Assembly (NCBI GenBank): GCA_944470555.2
Contig: OX104127.1
Coordinates: 27,295,661 to 27,359,660 of the forward strand
Direction of reading: 5' to 3'
DNA length: 64,000 nucleotides
DNA from: Heterobilharzia americana
Lineage: Eukaryota > Platyhelminthes > Trematoda > Strigeidida > Schistosomatidae
Below are positions 21,980 to 33,045 of the stretch, one piece after another. Under the pieces are notes generated by a model, which was not told where the DNA came from, made no database searches, and saw only the letters and a program-made list of their open reading frames with translations. Position 1 is the stretch's first letter; the number at the start of each line of letters is the position of its first letter. Made by a program: the position numbers and the translations under genes.

Positions 21980-23051
21980 TTAGAAGGCGGGACATAATTT
22001 AGCGGTTGGGAATGCTTTATACAAGACTCTTTTTATGCGTTGTGTAATGGTCTCACTGGCAATATCACTCTTAAATTGCAGCTTAAAGAATATTTGCTTC
22101 TTAGGAACTGTTGGCATTGTTTTCTTAACCCTCGTAATATTCATGTGCGTAGTTACAAACTTGTCTGGGTAGCCATTGTTACTCAGCAGATCACGGATGG
22201 TGGCGCACTCTTCATTTATAGCATCCTCTGAGCAAATGGCTGATGCACGGTATGCTAAGCATTTCACTAGGTTCCTTTTGTATTGGAGGGGTAAAGCACT
22301 GAAGAAGTGCGTATAATGACCTGTTGATGTTGGCTTTCTATAAACACTTCGCTTCAGGGTTCCATCTGATCTTCTTACCAATAGAACATCAAGAAATGGG
22401 ATACTATCATTTTTCTCCTCTTCCATTGTGAAGTTGATTGCCGGGTGAACACTATTGAACTTATTCAGAACAGCATTCTTATCAGTCTCACTTTTGATAA
22501 CTATAAAGGTATCATCAATGTAACAACAATATAACTCTAAACGGCTTATAGTATCGTTCAGTGGACCATTCTCAAGTTTTGCCAGAAAAAAATCTGCTAA
22601 GAGCGTGTCAAAGGGTGACCCCATGGCAACACCATCAGGTTGGCGGTAGAGTTCATTGTTGAAAAGAAATTGTGCATTCATCGTACACCTGAGAAGAAGT
22701 TCTTTCAATGGGGAGACTGGAGTACCTATTTCCATGCCGTGCTTCGTGAGTTCGTTGCAAATAAAGTCTACTGTCTCTATTAGAGGAACGTTAGTAAAAA
22801 GAGATGAAACGTCACACGAAATCATTAACTTATTATCTACTTCCAGATCCTCAATCTTTCTGACAAATTCAAAGGTATCTTTGAGACTGTACTTCACAAC
22901 TTCTTTGTGGAGAGGCATCAAACGTCGTACCAACCATTTTGCTGTTGTATGATACGGAGAGTTAGTCATATCAAGAACTGGTCGTAGAAGCAGACCGTTT
23001 CTATGCAGTTTCTGTAGGTCGTAAAGTCTAGGTGTAACGGTTCCAGTAGGT
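21980..23051 (-). pseudogene. PLE copy B reverse transcriptase, N-terminally truncated
   Basis: From its first ATG (22969), 329 codons identical to copy A except at two positions (residue 15 Leu to Arg, residue 322 Leu to Phe). Motif A Asp53, GVAMGSPF at 113-120 and YIDD at 150-153 are all retained. The N-terminal part is missing at the terminal-repeat junction exactly as in copy A. Confidence 0.85.
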
Positions 23052-25198
23052 TTCGACCACTTTCATTACCGTGGCCGTCAACTTGATGTAACTCCTAGGT
23101 TTATTTTGTGCACCTCTTCCCCAACCCCTTGTTTCTATCAATATTCATATTCCCAATTTTAGTAACTCTATTGATTATTTACATCATTATTTCCGAAACA
23201 TCACCACGTGATTGGTAATTTGATTAAATGGTAAAACTATGGATATTAGTGTGGAGCCCAAGATGAAGACCTGATTGAAAAGAAATATATTTCTTCACTC
23301 AATCAGTCTTTTTCTAAATGTATAAATTATCCAGTACATGTTGATCGTAGGCTAATCGGTGACTGTTCCCCTCAGACGTGGCAGCAAACAGTGAGATGTT
23401 TTGTTTCATATGATAGGTTTAATTACTTGCTGTGTGAATGAAACTACTAGGCTCCTGAAACCTACAAATTTAGTCCATTCAAATCGACACCATACGTCAG
23501 TTGCATGAATATATGATTATTAGCTACTGTGAACATTCTGGTTCAACAGCTGTCTGGATTACTCCATGATACTTTTAAAATAATAGGAGGTAATTCATGG
23601 ATTTGAAATTGGGGGAAAGCCAGATGTATGTAGGCTGCGTTGTAGATCACTCAGCACTGTGCAACCAATGCACACGAACATTGTGGTATGTGATTTGATG
23701 AAATCGTTTCATTGACTGATTTCTGAAATGTTGAGAACAGGTTGCAATTATTTTACCAGTCAGTCTCTTACCCGCAGTCACATTTATGCTTCAGGTACCG
23801 GGTGCGCGTATTTTTCACTGAATTATGTTGAAGGTTATAGAGTGTTGTGTGCCAATCATCGTTAAGCAGTTTAGAGCATGTAAACATTATTATAATATGG
23901 TCTTGCTTTTAAAATGTGTTATGTCTGTCTATCGTCTGCACTTACTTCTTCATACTCTAAGCGGTTTCCTTCGCAATGCAGTCAATCCTATGACACACGC
24001 ATTCACTCCTGTTCGCTTGACAATCCCTCCATACTCGTTATCCACATACTACCTGCCTACTTTCGTTGTGTGCATGACCTTCATCCTAGTTATCTGAGTT
24101 CATCCTCCTGACTGATTTTTGGCATGAACTAGTCTCGGTCAATTAGTCAGTTTGGTCGTCTGGAGAATCGCTTAACTGGTTCTCGTTGATCCTTTCTTTG
24201 ATTTCATTGGACGATTGCCTCTTCCCAAAAAGGCTACAGTTGACTGTTTTAAGCAATGTTGTTATTGGAATGGTCTGTATCTGTAGGATACAGTACCAAC
24301 CACACAATGAACCTCATCATTTTCGTTCAGCTCTATGAGGGTTATGCACACAATCTTGACTGGAGTGTAGCGAATAGCTAGTGGGACTTTTACTTCTGAT
24401 TTTGAGCACAACTGGAGGAAACTGCTTCATTTTTGGGCTTCAGCACTGAGTTAATCTGTTGACTTATTGTTATTTCAGTTGAGAGGTTTGTTTAAATCCT
24501 GTAGATTAAATTGTTATATCTGTTTCTCAGTTTTTCGCTCACTGAATATCTTCCTGAGATGTTATGTGAATGAACGCAAAGATTTGGTAGGTTCGGCTAC
24601 AGACTACCTGAGTGATAAACTATCAGACATCGAAGTCATGTTCATCGAATTTCTATAGCTGTTGGTCAAACTGATAACTTTGATCTCACAAAACTATGAG
24701 AAGTATTTGTATAGAGTTCGTGATCAATCTCAAGTATATTTGAAAGGTCTTTATTTAGATTCTGGTTTCATAATTAGTCGGATACATATTCCAACCGACT
24801 TGTGAAACTCTAATCTTCAGTATGCCATCGTGTCGACTCAAGAGACTTTTGTTAGGGGTGAAAACAGTTTAGACATATAATCATCTCATGTCTAGTCACA
24901 TTGTTTATCCTAAATACAGTGATGAAATAAATCGCGATTTGTTGAATCTCACACTCTGAAACCATTGATGTAAGTGGTATTATTTGCGATTAGGAAATCA
25001 TTTTATCCACAGTGGTCATTGGTGCAGTTAACATTGTAGACTGAACAATACACTATCGAAAACATCAGTTTTACGGAGATCAATATTACTGGTGTTCAGT
25101 TATGAACATTTAAATGTGCACCGGTTGAAGATTATTGTTGCATGAGATCCTTGAAGTTAACTTGGATACATCGGTTGTCATACACAGAATCCTGTGGA

Positions 25199-25352
25199 TA
25201 TAATTTCTAATGGCTGACTTTGCACGAACTATATCGTTTTGTCTCTCATTTTTTTGCTTCCTGATTTCGAAACATACAAATAAAAAGATATTGCCGTCGA
25301 TTGATACTTGAATCAGGTTTCATTGTGAATGAGCTTATGTGTGTGTATGGAC
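25199..25352 (-). repeat. Diverged repeat, inverted copy of 11372-11537
   Basis: See the partner at 11372. It abuts the outer edge of the right inverted-repeat arm. Homology ends near 25352 after the atggacat word. Confidence 0.75.
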
Positions 25353-25458
25353 ATTTTTCGTCAACCATTCGGAAGTGAATCGGATGCTAACTGAAGACCT
25401 TGGGTGATAGTAGCGTTATTTCGTGAATTGACAGAAGTTGGAAATTGTGTACTATTTA

Positions 25459-25625
25459 CCCCGGACCCTGTGGCTGAATGGTTAACGCGTTCGCCGTGAA
25501 ACTTGAATGTCCTGAGTCCGATCCCTAGCCGTGTCATGGGTGCGTACTGCCGAGGAGTCCCATACTGTGACGAGATAGCTCTCAGATTTCCGATGGTTGT
25601 CCAACTAATGTCAGTCTTGATGAAT
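25459..25625 (+). mobile_element. tRNA-like SINE with a degenerate hammerhead motif
   Basis: A Pol III type A box (tggctgaatggttaacgcg, 25471-25489) is followed by a B box (gagtccgatccc, 25514-25525) at tRNA spacing. Next comes gtactgccgaggagtcccat... (25545 on), which follows the schistosome SINE hammerhead arrangement. Core changes are visible: the CUGAGGA segment is ccgagga, stem II (gtccc/gtgac) has a mismatch, and the GAAA box is gaga. The ribozyme is predicted dead. Ends are approximate. Confidence 0.6.
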
Positions 25626-26572
25626 ACTACTTCTAATATGAACATAATTTAACCACAAACTTGAGATATACAGGAAGTCATGCTACTTGGAAATTTACAG
25701 TACGTGTTATGATTCACTCAGATGTATAATTTAGCGGTTGTGCGTTTTTCTTATGGAAGCCTTTTATTTGAATAAACTTCAGTAAACTTAGAAAAAACTA
25801 GATTTTTACAATTTTCTGCGTGTGTACAACAATATATCATTTCCTCAAATTATCTAATGAATCAGGGTTAGTTATTTTAAGATGGGTTGAAAGAGTAAAG
25901 TATTCGAATGCTTTTTCCTGATGAAATTACATGTTGTTCACTCGTACTTTAAAGTTTTAGTATCCACATGATGTCTGTCAGCTGAAATATGAATTCCTTT
26001 CTTCTATAAAGATACATGATGTATGTAAGGAACGTTAATACGCAGGTATATAGATATGTTTACAAAATACTTCACGGTGTTAAGGATAACTAGGAGTAAA
26101 TCTATACACCCAATGGATTTTGAATATTCCAGATTTTCATAGATAAATACTAGTCTTTCAACTATTTTTAACATACACGTAGGCAGTGTGTGTTTAACCA
26201 CTTAGAGAGATTTTACTGGTAATCATTTTGGTGTTTAATAAATTCCATAGCAAAATCAACAAGCACTACCTAGTCTGATGGTAAACCTTACGCCCCTCCA
26301 TTCTCTGAGCTCAAAGAAAACAACACAACCGAGAAAAGTCTGTTAATTTTATTATGTAAACATGAATCCACCACATGATTCAACACTTACTGTTACAGAA
26401 GAGATGCATTGTTAATTCGTCTGACAATCAGCCTAATATAACTTTGCAGCGAAAATGCTAATACGTAATTTGGCATTCACATCATCTTATCAATAAAGGA
26501 TAACTTCATATTTTGAATACATATATAAATAACCTTCAGATTTGAAAAGTCATTTGATAAAATATAAATAAC
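25626..26572. other. AT-rich spacer, no supported gene
   Basis: No coding frame or repeat copy recognised between the SINE and the second SR2-like LINE. Confidence 0.5.
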
Positions 26573-26603
26573 AGAAATACCACCTGCAGCCACAGAAATA
26601 CAG

Positions 26604-27857
26604 GTGAACACAAATCCTTCAACAAAAGTCGAAGTCCTGAAAGCCATAAAGCTACTGAAATGCAGGAAAGCAGCAGGACCAGATGGAATCCCGCCAGAAG
26701 CACTCAGGGAGGACACAGTGACAGCAGCGTACATGCTCACACCACTATTGCAGAAGGTCTGGAAGGAAGGGAAGGTACCTGCCTATCGACTGAAAGAAGA
26801 GCTACCATGTCAAACTCCGAAGAAGGTCAATTTAAGTCTTTGCAGTAACTGGTGCGGAATCAGGCTCCACGCCTGTCCACCCCAAGCAAAATATTTAGCC
26901 GCATCATCTTGGAGAGACTAAAGGATGCGCTGGATTCAAAGCTACGACCGGAACAGGCTGGCTGGCTGGATTCACGAAAACCAAAGCATGTGCGGACCAA
27001 ATTGCAACGCTTCGCATCATCATAGAACAGAATATATAATGGCAGTTAACCCTCTACCTCAACTTCATTGACTTTGAAAAGGCCTTTGACAGCGTCGACC
27101 GACACGTAATTTGGAAACTGCTTCAACACTATGGAGTGCCACAAACCTTTATCAACCTCATTCAACAACTATATGAAGACGCCACATGCCAAGTAATTCA
27201 CAACACAATGGAAAGCTCAGTGATGCTTTTGAAGTGAAGACAGAAGTCAAACAAGACTGTCTACTATCACCGATGATAGTCCTGATTGTGGTCGACTGGA
27301 TCATGCAACAAACAGTGGGGAGCAAGAAGACGGGCATAAGCTGGACTGCGGAAAAGAACCTAGAAGATTTGGATTTTGCCGATGAATTGTGTCTGATGTC
27401 ACACAAACTTGAAGATCTTCAGGCGAAAACTAACAAGTTAGCAGAAGAGGCAGCGAAGACGGGACTTCAAGTGAATATAGTGAAGAAAGAGGTGATGAAG
27501 ATACCCAACCAACAACAACAGCAACAACAAGCTCCAGTCACCATCATTGAGAAAAACCTAAAGGAAGTAGCCTGCTCCTTCTATCTAGAAAGCACTGTTT
27601 CAACTACAGGCGCCACAGGCACAGACGTGGACGTCAAAGCCAGCCAGGATCGGAAACACAGCAAGACAGTCGTTCATTAGCCTGAAACCAGTGTGGAGAT
27701 CTTCTGCACTCACCACAAAGTGTGAACAAGATCCGGATTTCCAACACCAATTCAGTCAAGTCAGTGCTCCTGTATGGTTCAGAGACTTGGCGGGTTACGA
27801 AAGGTATTTCCAACAAACTACAGACATTCATCAACAACTGCCTACGCTGTCTCGTTC
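26604..27857 (+). pseudogene. SR2-like RT domain, broken
   Basis: RT blocks in order: LLKCRKAAGPDGIPPEAL (26650-26705), LLQKVWKEGKVP (26745-26780), NFIDFEKAFDSVDRHVIWKL at about 27060-27118 (motif A), TEVKQDCLLSPM at 27240-27275 (motif B, with GVRQGC altered to EVKQDC), and DFADELCLMSHKLEDL at 27373-27420. In the last block FADD is FADE, so one catalytic Asp is replaced by Glu. A Gln run (27510-27532) follows. The longest open piece is 164 codons (27186-27680), in another frame from motif A. Confidence 0.8.
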
Positions 27858-28683
27858 ATCATCATCATCATTATCAACATAGGACCAGGCATTACTGCGT
27901 AACGGTCCGAGTTGCTACACCTCATATCAGCACATCAAGTAAAGAAATAGTGAGGTGAAGGATGAAGATAAGTGAATGCAGTCAAAAGAGATATAAAGTA
28001 CAAGAAGAAAGGAAAGAGGAGTGACAAAATGGTGTATAGCGTTGTTAAGATGAGGATAATGTGTGTATACATCTGCGCCACTGACTTCGGTTCTGAGCCA
28101 TATCACCTAGGGTCTCCAACCACTGGTTCCTCTTGTCCCATGGACCCCAACCACCTAGTCTGCATCGTCCTACACGTGTCCCAACCATCTCAGTCGATGA
28201 AGGTTCACAACCTCATCGACTGACTTACCTCTTCTCCCAAAAACTCTATACCTGACTTCTGCATTACTCACATGGTGACACCGAGGAATACGTCCTATAC
28301 TACGAAGGCAATGGTGGTCAAACACCTGAAGCCTTTTTGTATCCTCCACTTTCAATGGCCATGTTTCACAGCCATACAGTAGAACAGAGCGGACTGCTGT
28401 GCAGTACACGCGACCCTTAATCGACAAATGAATATCACGGCGGCGCCATAGGTGGCGCAAATTGGCAAAAGCCAATCGAGCCTTTTGTATCCGTGCAGAA
28501 ATCTCATCGGCAACTAACCCACCGGGGTTGATCCTACTTCCCAGGTAGGTGAAGTGGTCAACACACTCAACCACTTCACTTTTTATTGTTAGTCGCGGTA
28601 CTGCTGAAGACCAGTCCTGGAGCAAAAATTTGCATTTGGGTGGTGAAAATCGCATCCCAACATTCTCAAATTCCCACTCAAAG
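27858..28683 (-). mobile_element. SR3-like (RTE clade) 3' end inserted in the SR2-like LINE
   Basis: On the minus strand a 161-codon frame (28655-28170) holds the RTE post-RT region: KCKFLLQDW, VDHFTYLGS.I.PGG, RLAFANLRHLWRR, VRSVLLYGCETWPL and HRLRWLGHV. The 3' end has a gat/aat repeat tail (27858-27885). tgtctcgtt at 27849-27857 and tgtcttgtt at 28684-28692 flank it as a 9-bp target duplication with one mismatch. Compared with 63334-64000, about 130 bp are missing after HRLRWLGHV (junction near 28170). Confidence 0.85.
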
Positions 28684-28692
28684 TGTCTTGTT

Positions 28693-29061
28693 ACTGAAGC
28701 TCAGATGGCCACAAAGAATAAGCAACAAGGAACTCTGGCCTAGTGATGAACCAACCAAGAACCTATCGCTCAACAAATATGCAGAAGAGTGTGGAAGTGG
28801 AGGCGGATTGGGCATACACTGAGAAGGCCGACTGGGGACATCACGCGTCAGGCCAGGCACTCGAGTGGAACCTCGATGGGGAGCGACGAGTTGGGCGTCC
28901 GAGGTGAGGGTGACATGGAGGAGATCGTGCGAGGATTAAATGAGAGCTTCTTGGCTGTCGTGGAGCCAGATTCAAAAGATTTCAGAGAACAGAGCGCATT
29001 GCAGACGTGCTACTGAATCCCTATGTTCCATTAGGAACCGAAGGGACAAATAATAAAATTA
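28693..29061 (+). pseudogene. SR2-like LINE, C-terminal coding remnant and 3' tail
   Basis: Continues the host LINE after the nested insertion: LRWPQRISNKELW, the GHTLRRPTGDITRQA block (28808-28855) and RVGRPR read in shifting frames, matching 7150-7390. An A/T-rich tail follows at 29045-29061. Confidence 0.75.
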
Positions 29062-29589
29062 AAATAAAATTGCATATGCACGGAATTAAATAAAGCGTCT
29101 ACTTTTGATTACCATATTTCTCCGAATGCGCAGTGTAAGTGTGGATGCAAAGCTTAAGTTGTATTTACTTATTCAATGCTTTTATTAACAGTCTACTGAT
29201 ATATTACATTACTTTCATCATGGATCAGACTAAGATTTCTCTTCTTATACCTACCACTGAGAATGATATACCTTAATATCAAATATACTTTTACGTGAAA
29301 ATTAATATATTGCCTAATACCTTTAATCTCCCGTCGTTTTACTGGGTCAAACTGCTAAATCTTGGTTGGTAGATGGGCTGTAATGCGGATTTCTTGAAAC
29401 TGCCCAATTACTCGTAATATTGTAACCTGCTTAGTGGCAAAGTAGAAGCGATCGGAATCCATCTGAATAAGCCAAATCTGTGTTTTCAGAAGAAATTCAT
29501 ACAGCTTCTTTCCTCACTTTGGCCATCTGTATGGTTTGTTTATAAAAAACCTAGCCCCTCTCATTCGTTCATCGCACAAGCAATTACAG
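29062..29589. other. AT-rich spacer, no supported gene
   Basis: Nothing recognised. The right part (29540-29589) may still belong to the 3' end of the adjoining SINE, whose boundary is uncertain. Confidence 0.45.
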
Positions 29590-29778
29590 TGATTGATAAC
29601 GGTGATGGATGGTGATTAGCAGTGGAATCCAGGATGCGCGTTTTGTCCCATTTGGTACTCGTCAGCTGGATGCACCTGCCTCCTAGTGAGTGATGCTGTT
29701 CCCACTAGGACTCGAAACCACTTCCCACAGCCCCAAACGCCGAAGCGTTACTGACTAGGCCACCGGAACACAGTAGCC
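29590..29778 (-). mobile_element. SM-alpha-type SINE (tRNA-like head plus hammerhead)
   Basis: On the minus strand: an A box (tggcctagtcagtaacgc, plus-strand 29745-29762), a B box (ggtttcgagtcct, 29707-29719), then a hammerhead ribozyme region (29627-29671) and the conserved ggattccactgct tail. Schistosome SM-alpha repeats are known to combine Pol III promoter boxes with self-cleaving hammerheads. The 3' end is not defined by a target duplication. Confidence 0.75.
29627..29671 (-). ncRNA. Hammerhead ribozyme, probably inactive
   Basis: On the minus strand: stem I strands ATCCAG and CTGGAT (6 bp), core CTGACGA intact, stem II GTACC/GGGAC with one mismatch, then AAAA where the catalytic GAAA should be, a very short stem III, and cleavage triplet ATC (GTC in active family members as I recall). 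The G12 position, which acts as general base, is A here, so cleavage should be lost or severely reduced. Confidence 0.7.
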
Positions 29779-31744
29779 ATATGTCTTACAAACAACATCA
29801 AGTGTTGTTTGATGTTATACTGTGTCGAATCGTTCAACCTCTTTTAAAAGATTTGCTCAGATACAAATATCTCGATACTCTCCGACAAAATAATATGCTC
29901 TTCCTCCATTTTCAAACTATTGCTACGCGTGAGTTGGAGTTGTAATTTAAGGATACCTACATTACTGTGCACAATTCCAATAAGTTTTTTCGGCTTCAAA
30001 CAAGATTATGTAAATGTTAAGTAAGTGAGAAATGATCTATTCCAGAAAAACCATTATTTTCTGCCTTTCCTACTTAAGTTGCCCTCAGGTTAGCACAAAT
30101 AACAACTTTCTCATTACTGACTGAAACTAAATGCTTTTATCCTGACAGTTGGCAGGTTTTGTTTCATAGGTTTATTTAACATCTTACAACTGTTTCAGTT
30201 ATGCATCAGGTGATATGTCGTGAGAAACACCTGTAAAACTTCTCCTATCTATCATGGTAAATATGCTCGAGCACTTCAGGTACAATATTTGGCAGTATAT
30301 ACACTCAAATTTCCGTTCGCCTAGTTCAGCACTTTAACGTCAAAAGATATGGTTAGACAAACAGTTTAACCCCAAGGAATATTATATCATACAAATATGT
30401 GAATTTGAGAATGTAGTAAAGCCAGATTTAAGTAGATAACATGTATACATATGTGATAACCAGAATATAGACAAGTCACCGGTATATATATGCTTTCAAA
30501 AGGTTACAGTACCGTTAAAATATGCAAATACTTTTCAAACTGTAAAGTAGTAATGACCAGTTTGGACTTCGTGTAACAGATTATATGCAAATCACCTATT
30601 TTGGATGAAAATTAAGTTGCAACACATATTCTTAATTTCATCTTATCTTGAATGATGCTGATTCTTCGCCTTTTTCTAGGGTGATATTCTGGACAATGGG
30701 GTTTCTGCTATAGCAATAGGGACTGCTGCAGAGGTCTGAGGTGCAATAATGAGACATATTGAAGGCCCTGATGTATAAACTGCAAAGTTTGCTGCAGACC
30801 TTACACTTGTCGATATGGCTGCTGTCGTTTGGGTTACTACAGTTACCATCGACCATGAAACAAAAGTGACCAATTAGGCTAGTACCTGTATTCATACAGA
30901 TGGAGTATTTCCAATAATAAATATAAATTCTAACCTATTTATTTACGTTTAATATCTTTTGATGAAGTATGTTGTTTTGATTTGGAAAACCCTTGAGTAC
31001 AACGAGTGATTGAATTGTTGAGTAAACAACCTTGCAAACTGTTCTTCTATTCAGCTTCATACATCTTATTTACCAATTTACTATGTTTACGTGAAATTAA
31101 AAGGCATTCATATAATTCATAACTGATTGGTTTTAATAAAGACCTGGTCGTTTTTATCGGAAGCACAAATATATTCATCCTCAACTGTGCTGTATAAATC
31201 AGTCGATCTAATGAAATATCTCATCTTTATAAAAAGGATTTAGGTAAGCTACATCTTTACTAGTTTGATTAGAAAAAGTTATGGTCAGCCTTGTGCTTGT
31301 TAGGACCAAATAGTGTTAAACGCAGACTTGAATATATAACATTAGAAGAAGTTTCGCAAATGCCCAATTTACGATTAAATAAAGCGATAAAAAAACGTGT
31401 TTTACGATCTACTCTCTGAGCAATCAACAGAAGATTTCACTCTGACTACCTAAAATGACTTAGAGCAGCGTTACGTCGTATGCCGGGATGAACACCAAGT
31501 TATCACCATAAATTTAATTCATATTCTCCGATGTAATGACCTAGAAAATTTGCAACGACGAAAATTGTCTATTTGGCATTTTTTTATTTCAAAATTATAC
31601 AGTCGTATTCCTTACCGAATTGGACCTGGAATAACCAAACTTTACACAAGTTTCACATTGAATGTAATTCATAGAATCAAGTAATGTCAATGAATGAGCA
31701 AAACTTGATAACGAAATTTACAGGAGGTCACAGTTAAGAAAACC
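29779..31744. other. AT-rich spacer with one Cys-rich antisense open frame
   Basis: About 2 kb. The only notable frame is 30638-30895 on the minus strand, 85 codons with nine cysteines (CKVCSKLC, CTSDLC, CYS) and several Asn-x-Ser/Thr sites, but no signal peptide. A second minus frame (30873-30676) is open across the same bases. No promoter or splice context supports either, and no family is recognised. Confidence 0.35.
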
Positions 31745-32478
31745 ATTAAATAAATAAATGACAGCCACTGACCGACAAAATCAACCAAGAACATCGATTC
31801 AACTTGCCACTGATTCCTAATCATTTGAAGGATCTCCACCCAGGAGTCTGCATTTCCACAACTGGTTCAGGTCAGCAGGGTAGCAACTTCATTGGCTGAT
31901 GCCAGGTCTTGGTCTGGCCACCCTGAACCCTGTAGCAGGGTATATAGAGTTAAGCGGTCTCTCAGCATGCGCAACACATGTTCACACTACCTCAGTTGAT
32001 GAAGGTTCACAATCTCATCAGAAGACCTGGCTACCTTGTCTAGTATCCTTCACCTGACCTCGACACTGTTCATGCAGTGATTCCATGAAACGTGAGCAAG
32101 GCTACGAAAACAGCAATGGTCAAAACCCTGTAATCGATTCATGTCTTCTACTATTTACGGCCATGTCTCACGACAACACAATAGGACAGAATGAACCTCA
32201 AAGTAGCATACTCGTCCTTTGATAAATAGCAGAATATTTTGCCAGTCAGCACCACAGATGACCCAAGTTGACAATTGCTAAATTAGCCTTCTGTATCCAA
32301 GCTGAGATTTTGTCAGCAACAAAACCTTTCAGGCTGATGCAACTCTCGAAGTATGTGAAATGGTCGACAAATTCCACCTCTTCGATCCCTATCATTGGGC
32401 TGGGAGTACTTGCAGCATATCAGTCCTGGTGCATCGTCTTACATTTGAGTGGTGTCAGCAAAACATATGCTCCTGAAG
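31745..32478 (-). mobile_element. Degenerate SR3-like RTE 3' fragment
   Basis: On the minus strand, scattered frames read LKCKTMHQDW, VEFVDHFTYFES.ISLKGFVADKISAWIQKANLA and NLGHLWC, a diverged form of the post-RT region seen at 28.2, 49.0 and 63.4 kb. The 3' end is an (attt)n tail at 31742-31760. The 5' boundary near 32478 abuts the Gypsy gag, so it truncates that element or was cut by it. Confidence 0.7.
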
Positions 32479-32479
32479 C

Positions 32480-33045
32480 AAGTGATCCTTGTGCACTTCC
32501 CAAGGCAGCACTCTTGAAGAAAAGCAATCCCACAGGGCGACAGCGCCTAGACGAATTAATGAAGTCCTCTTACGCATGCGAGAAGTTGTGGGTGCGCGAA
32601 CACTCAACGATGGCCTTTTCCGAGAACAATTTTTCTCAAAACTACCACAACCGGTGCAAACCATGTCGGTGACACTGCAGTCAGTCCCTCTCGATGACCT
32701 GGCAGCCTCGGCAGATAAAATATTGGGGGTTTCTAGCAGACCCATCTCCAACGTATATTGTGTCTGCGGCAAACCAGAGAGCTAGGATTCAGAGGTGACC
32801 AAGCTGCGCAACTCTGTTAAACAGTCGCTACGATCTCAAAGTCCTAGTTCAAGTAGAACTCCACAGAAACGCGTCCTAGCGCATCTCAGCCACTCGCGTG
32901 GTTGCCTCAAAACTAAACCAGACAAGGTGGAAAACCCTGAATGGTGCTGGTTTCATAATACTTACGGAGACGAAGCCAGAAAATGTCGAAAACCGTGCAG
33001 TTTTAACAAGGACATAAACTCGGGAAGCGGCCATGCCGGCACGTG
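32480..33045 (+). pseudogene. Gypsy gag remnant with CHCC nucleocapsid motif
   Basis: Reads in shifting frames through LPKAALLKKS, LLRMREVVGARTLNDGLFRE, SKLPQPVQTM, LDDLAASADKIL, then CWFHNTYGDEARKCRKPC at about 32945-32998. The last gives the unusual C-x2-H-x9-C-x3-C zinc motif. A single stop (tag near 32783) and frame changes interrupt it. The minus-strand copy at 44101-44829 aligns throughout. Confidence 0.8.

Larger units (their letters stand above)
21330..23391 (-). mobile_element. Penelope-like element copy B, end-truncated
   Basis: Same element as 15102-17227 in opposite orientation. It lacks the last 64 bp of one terminal repeat because the duplication breakpoint lies there. The other terminal repeat (23052-23391) is complete. 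Its defects are identical to copy A, so it derives from copy A or from a common precursor. Confidence 0.85.
21330..25192 (-). repeat. Right arm of the 3.86 kb inverted repeat
   Basis: Reverse complement of 13301-17163. The inner edge (21330) lies inside the PLE terminal repeat. The outer edge (about 25192) is followed within a few bases by the diverged repeat at 25199-25352. Confidence 0.95.
26573..29061 (+). mobile_element. 5'-truncated SR2-like LINE, split by an SR3-like insertion
   Basis: Homology to the full-length copy begins at a point equivalent to about 5900 there, so the 5' UTR and endonuclease are absent, the usual outcome of incomplete reverse transcription. It continues to 27857, is interrupted by 27858-28683, resumes at 28693 (tactgaagctcagatgg) and ends with an A/T-rich tail at about 29045-29061. 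The 3' end keeps about 60 bp (gcattgcagacgtgctactg...) missing from the 4152-7487 copy. Confidence 0.85.
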
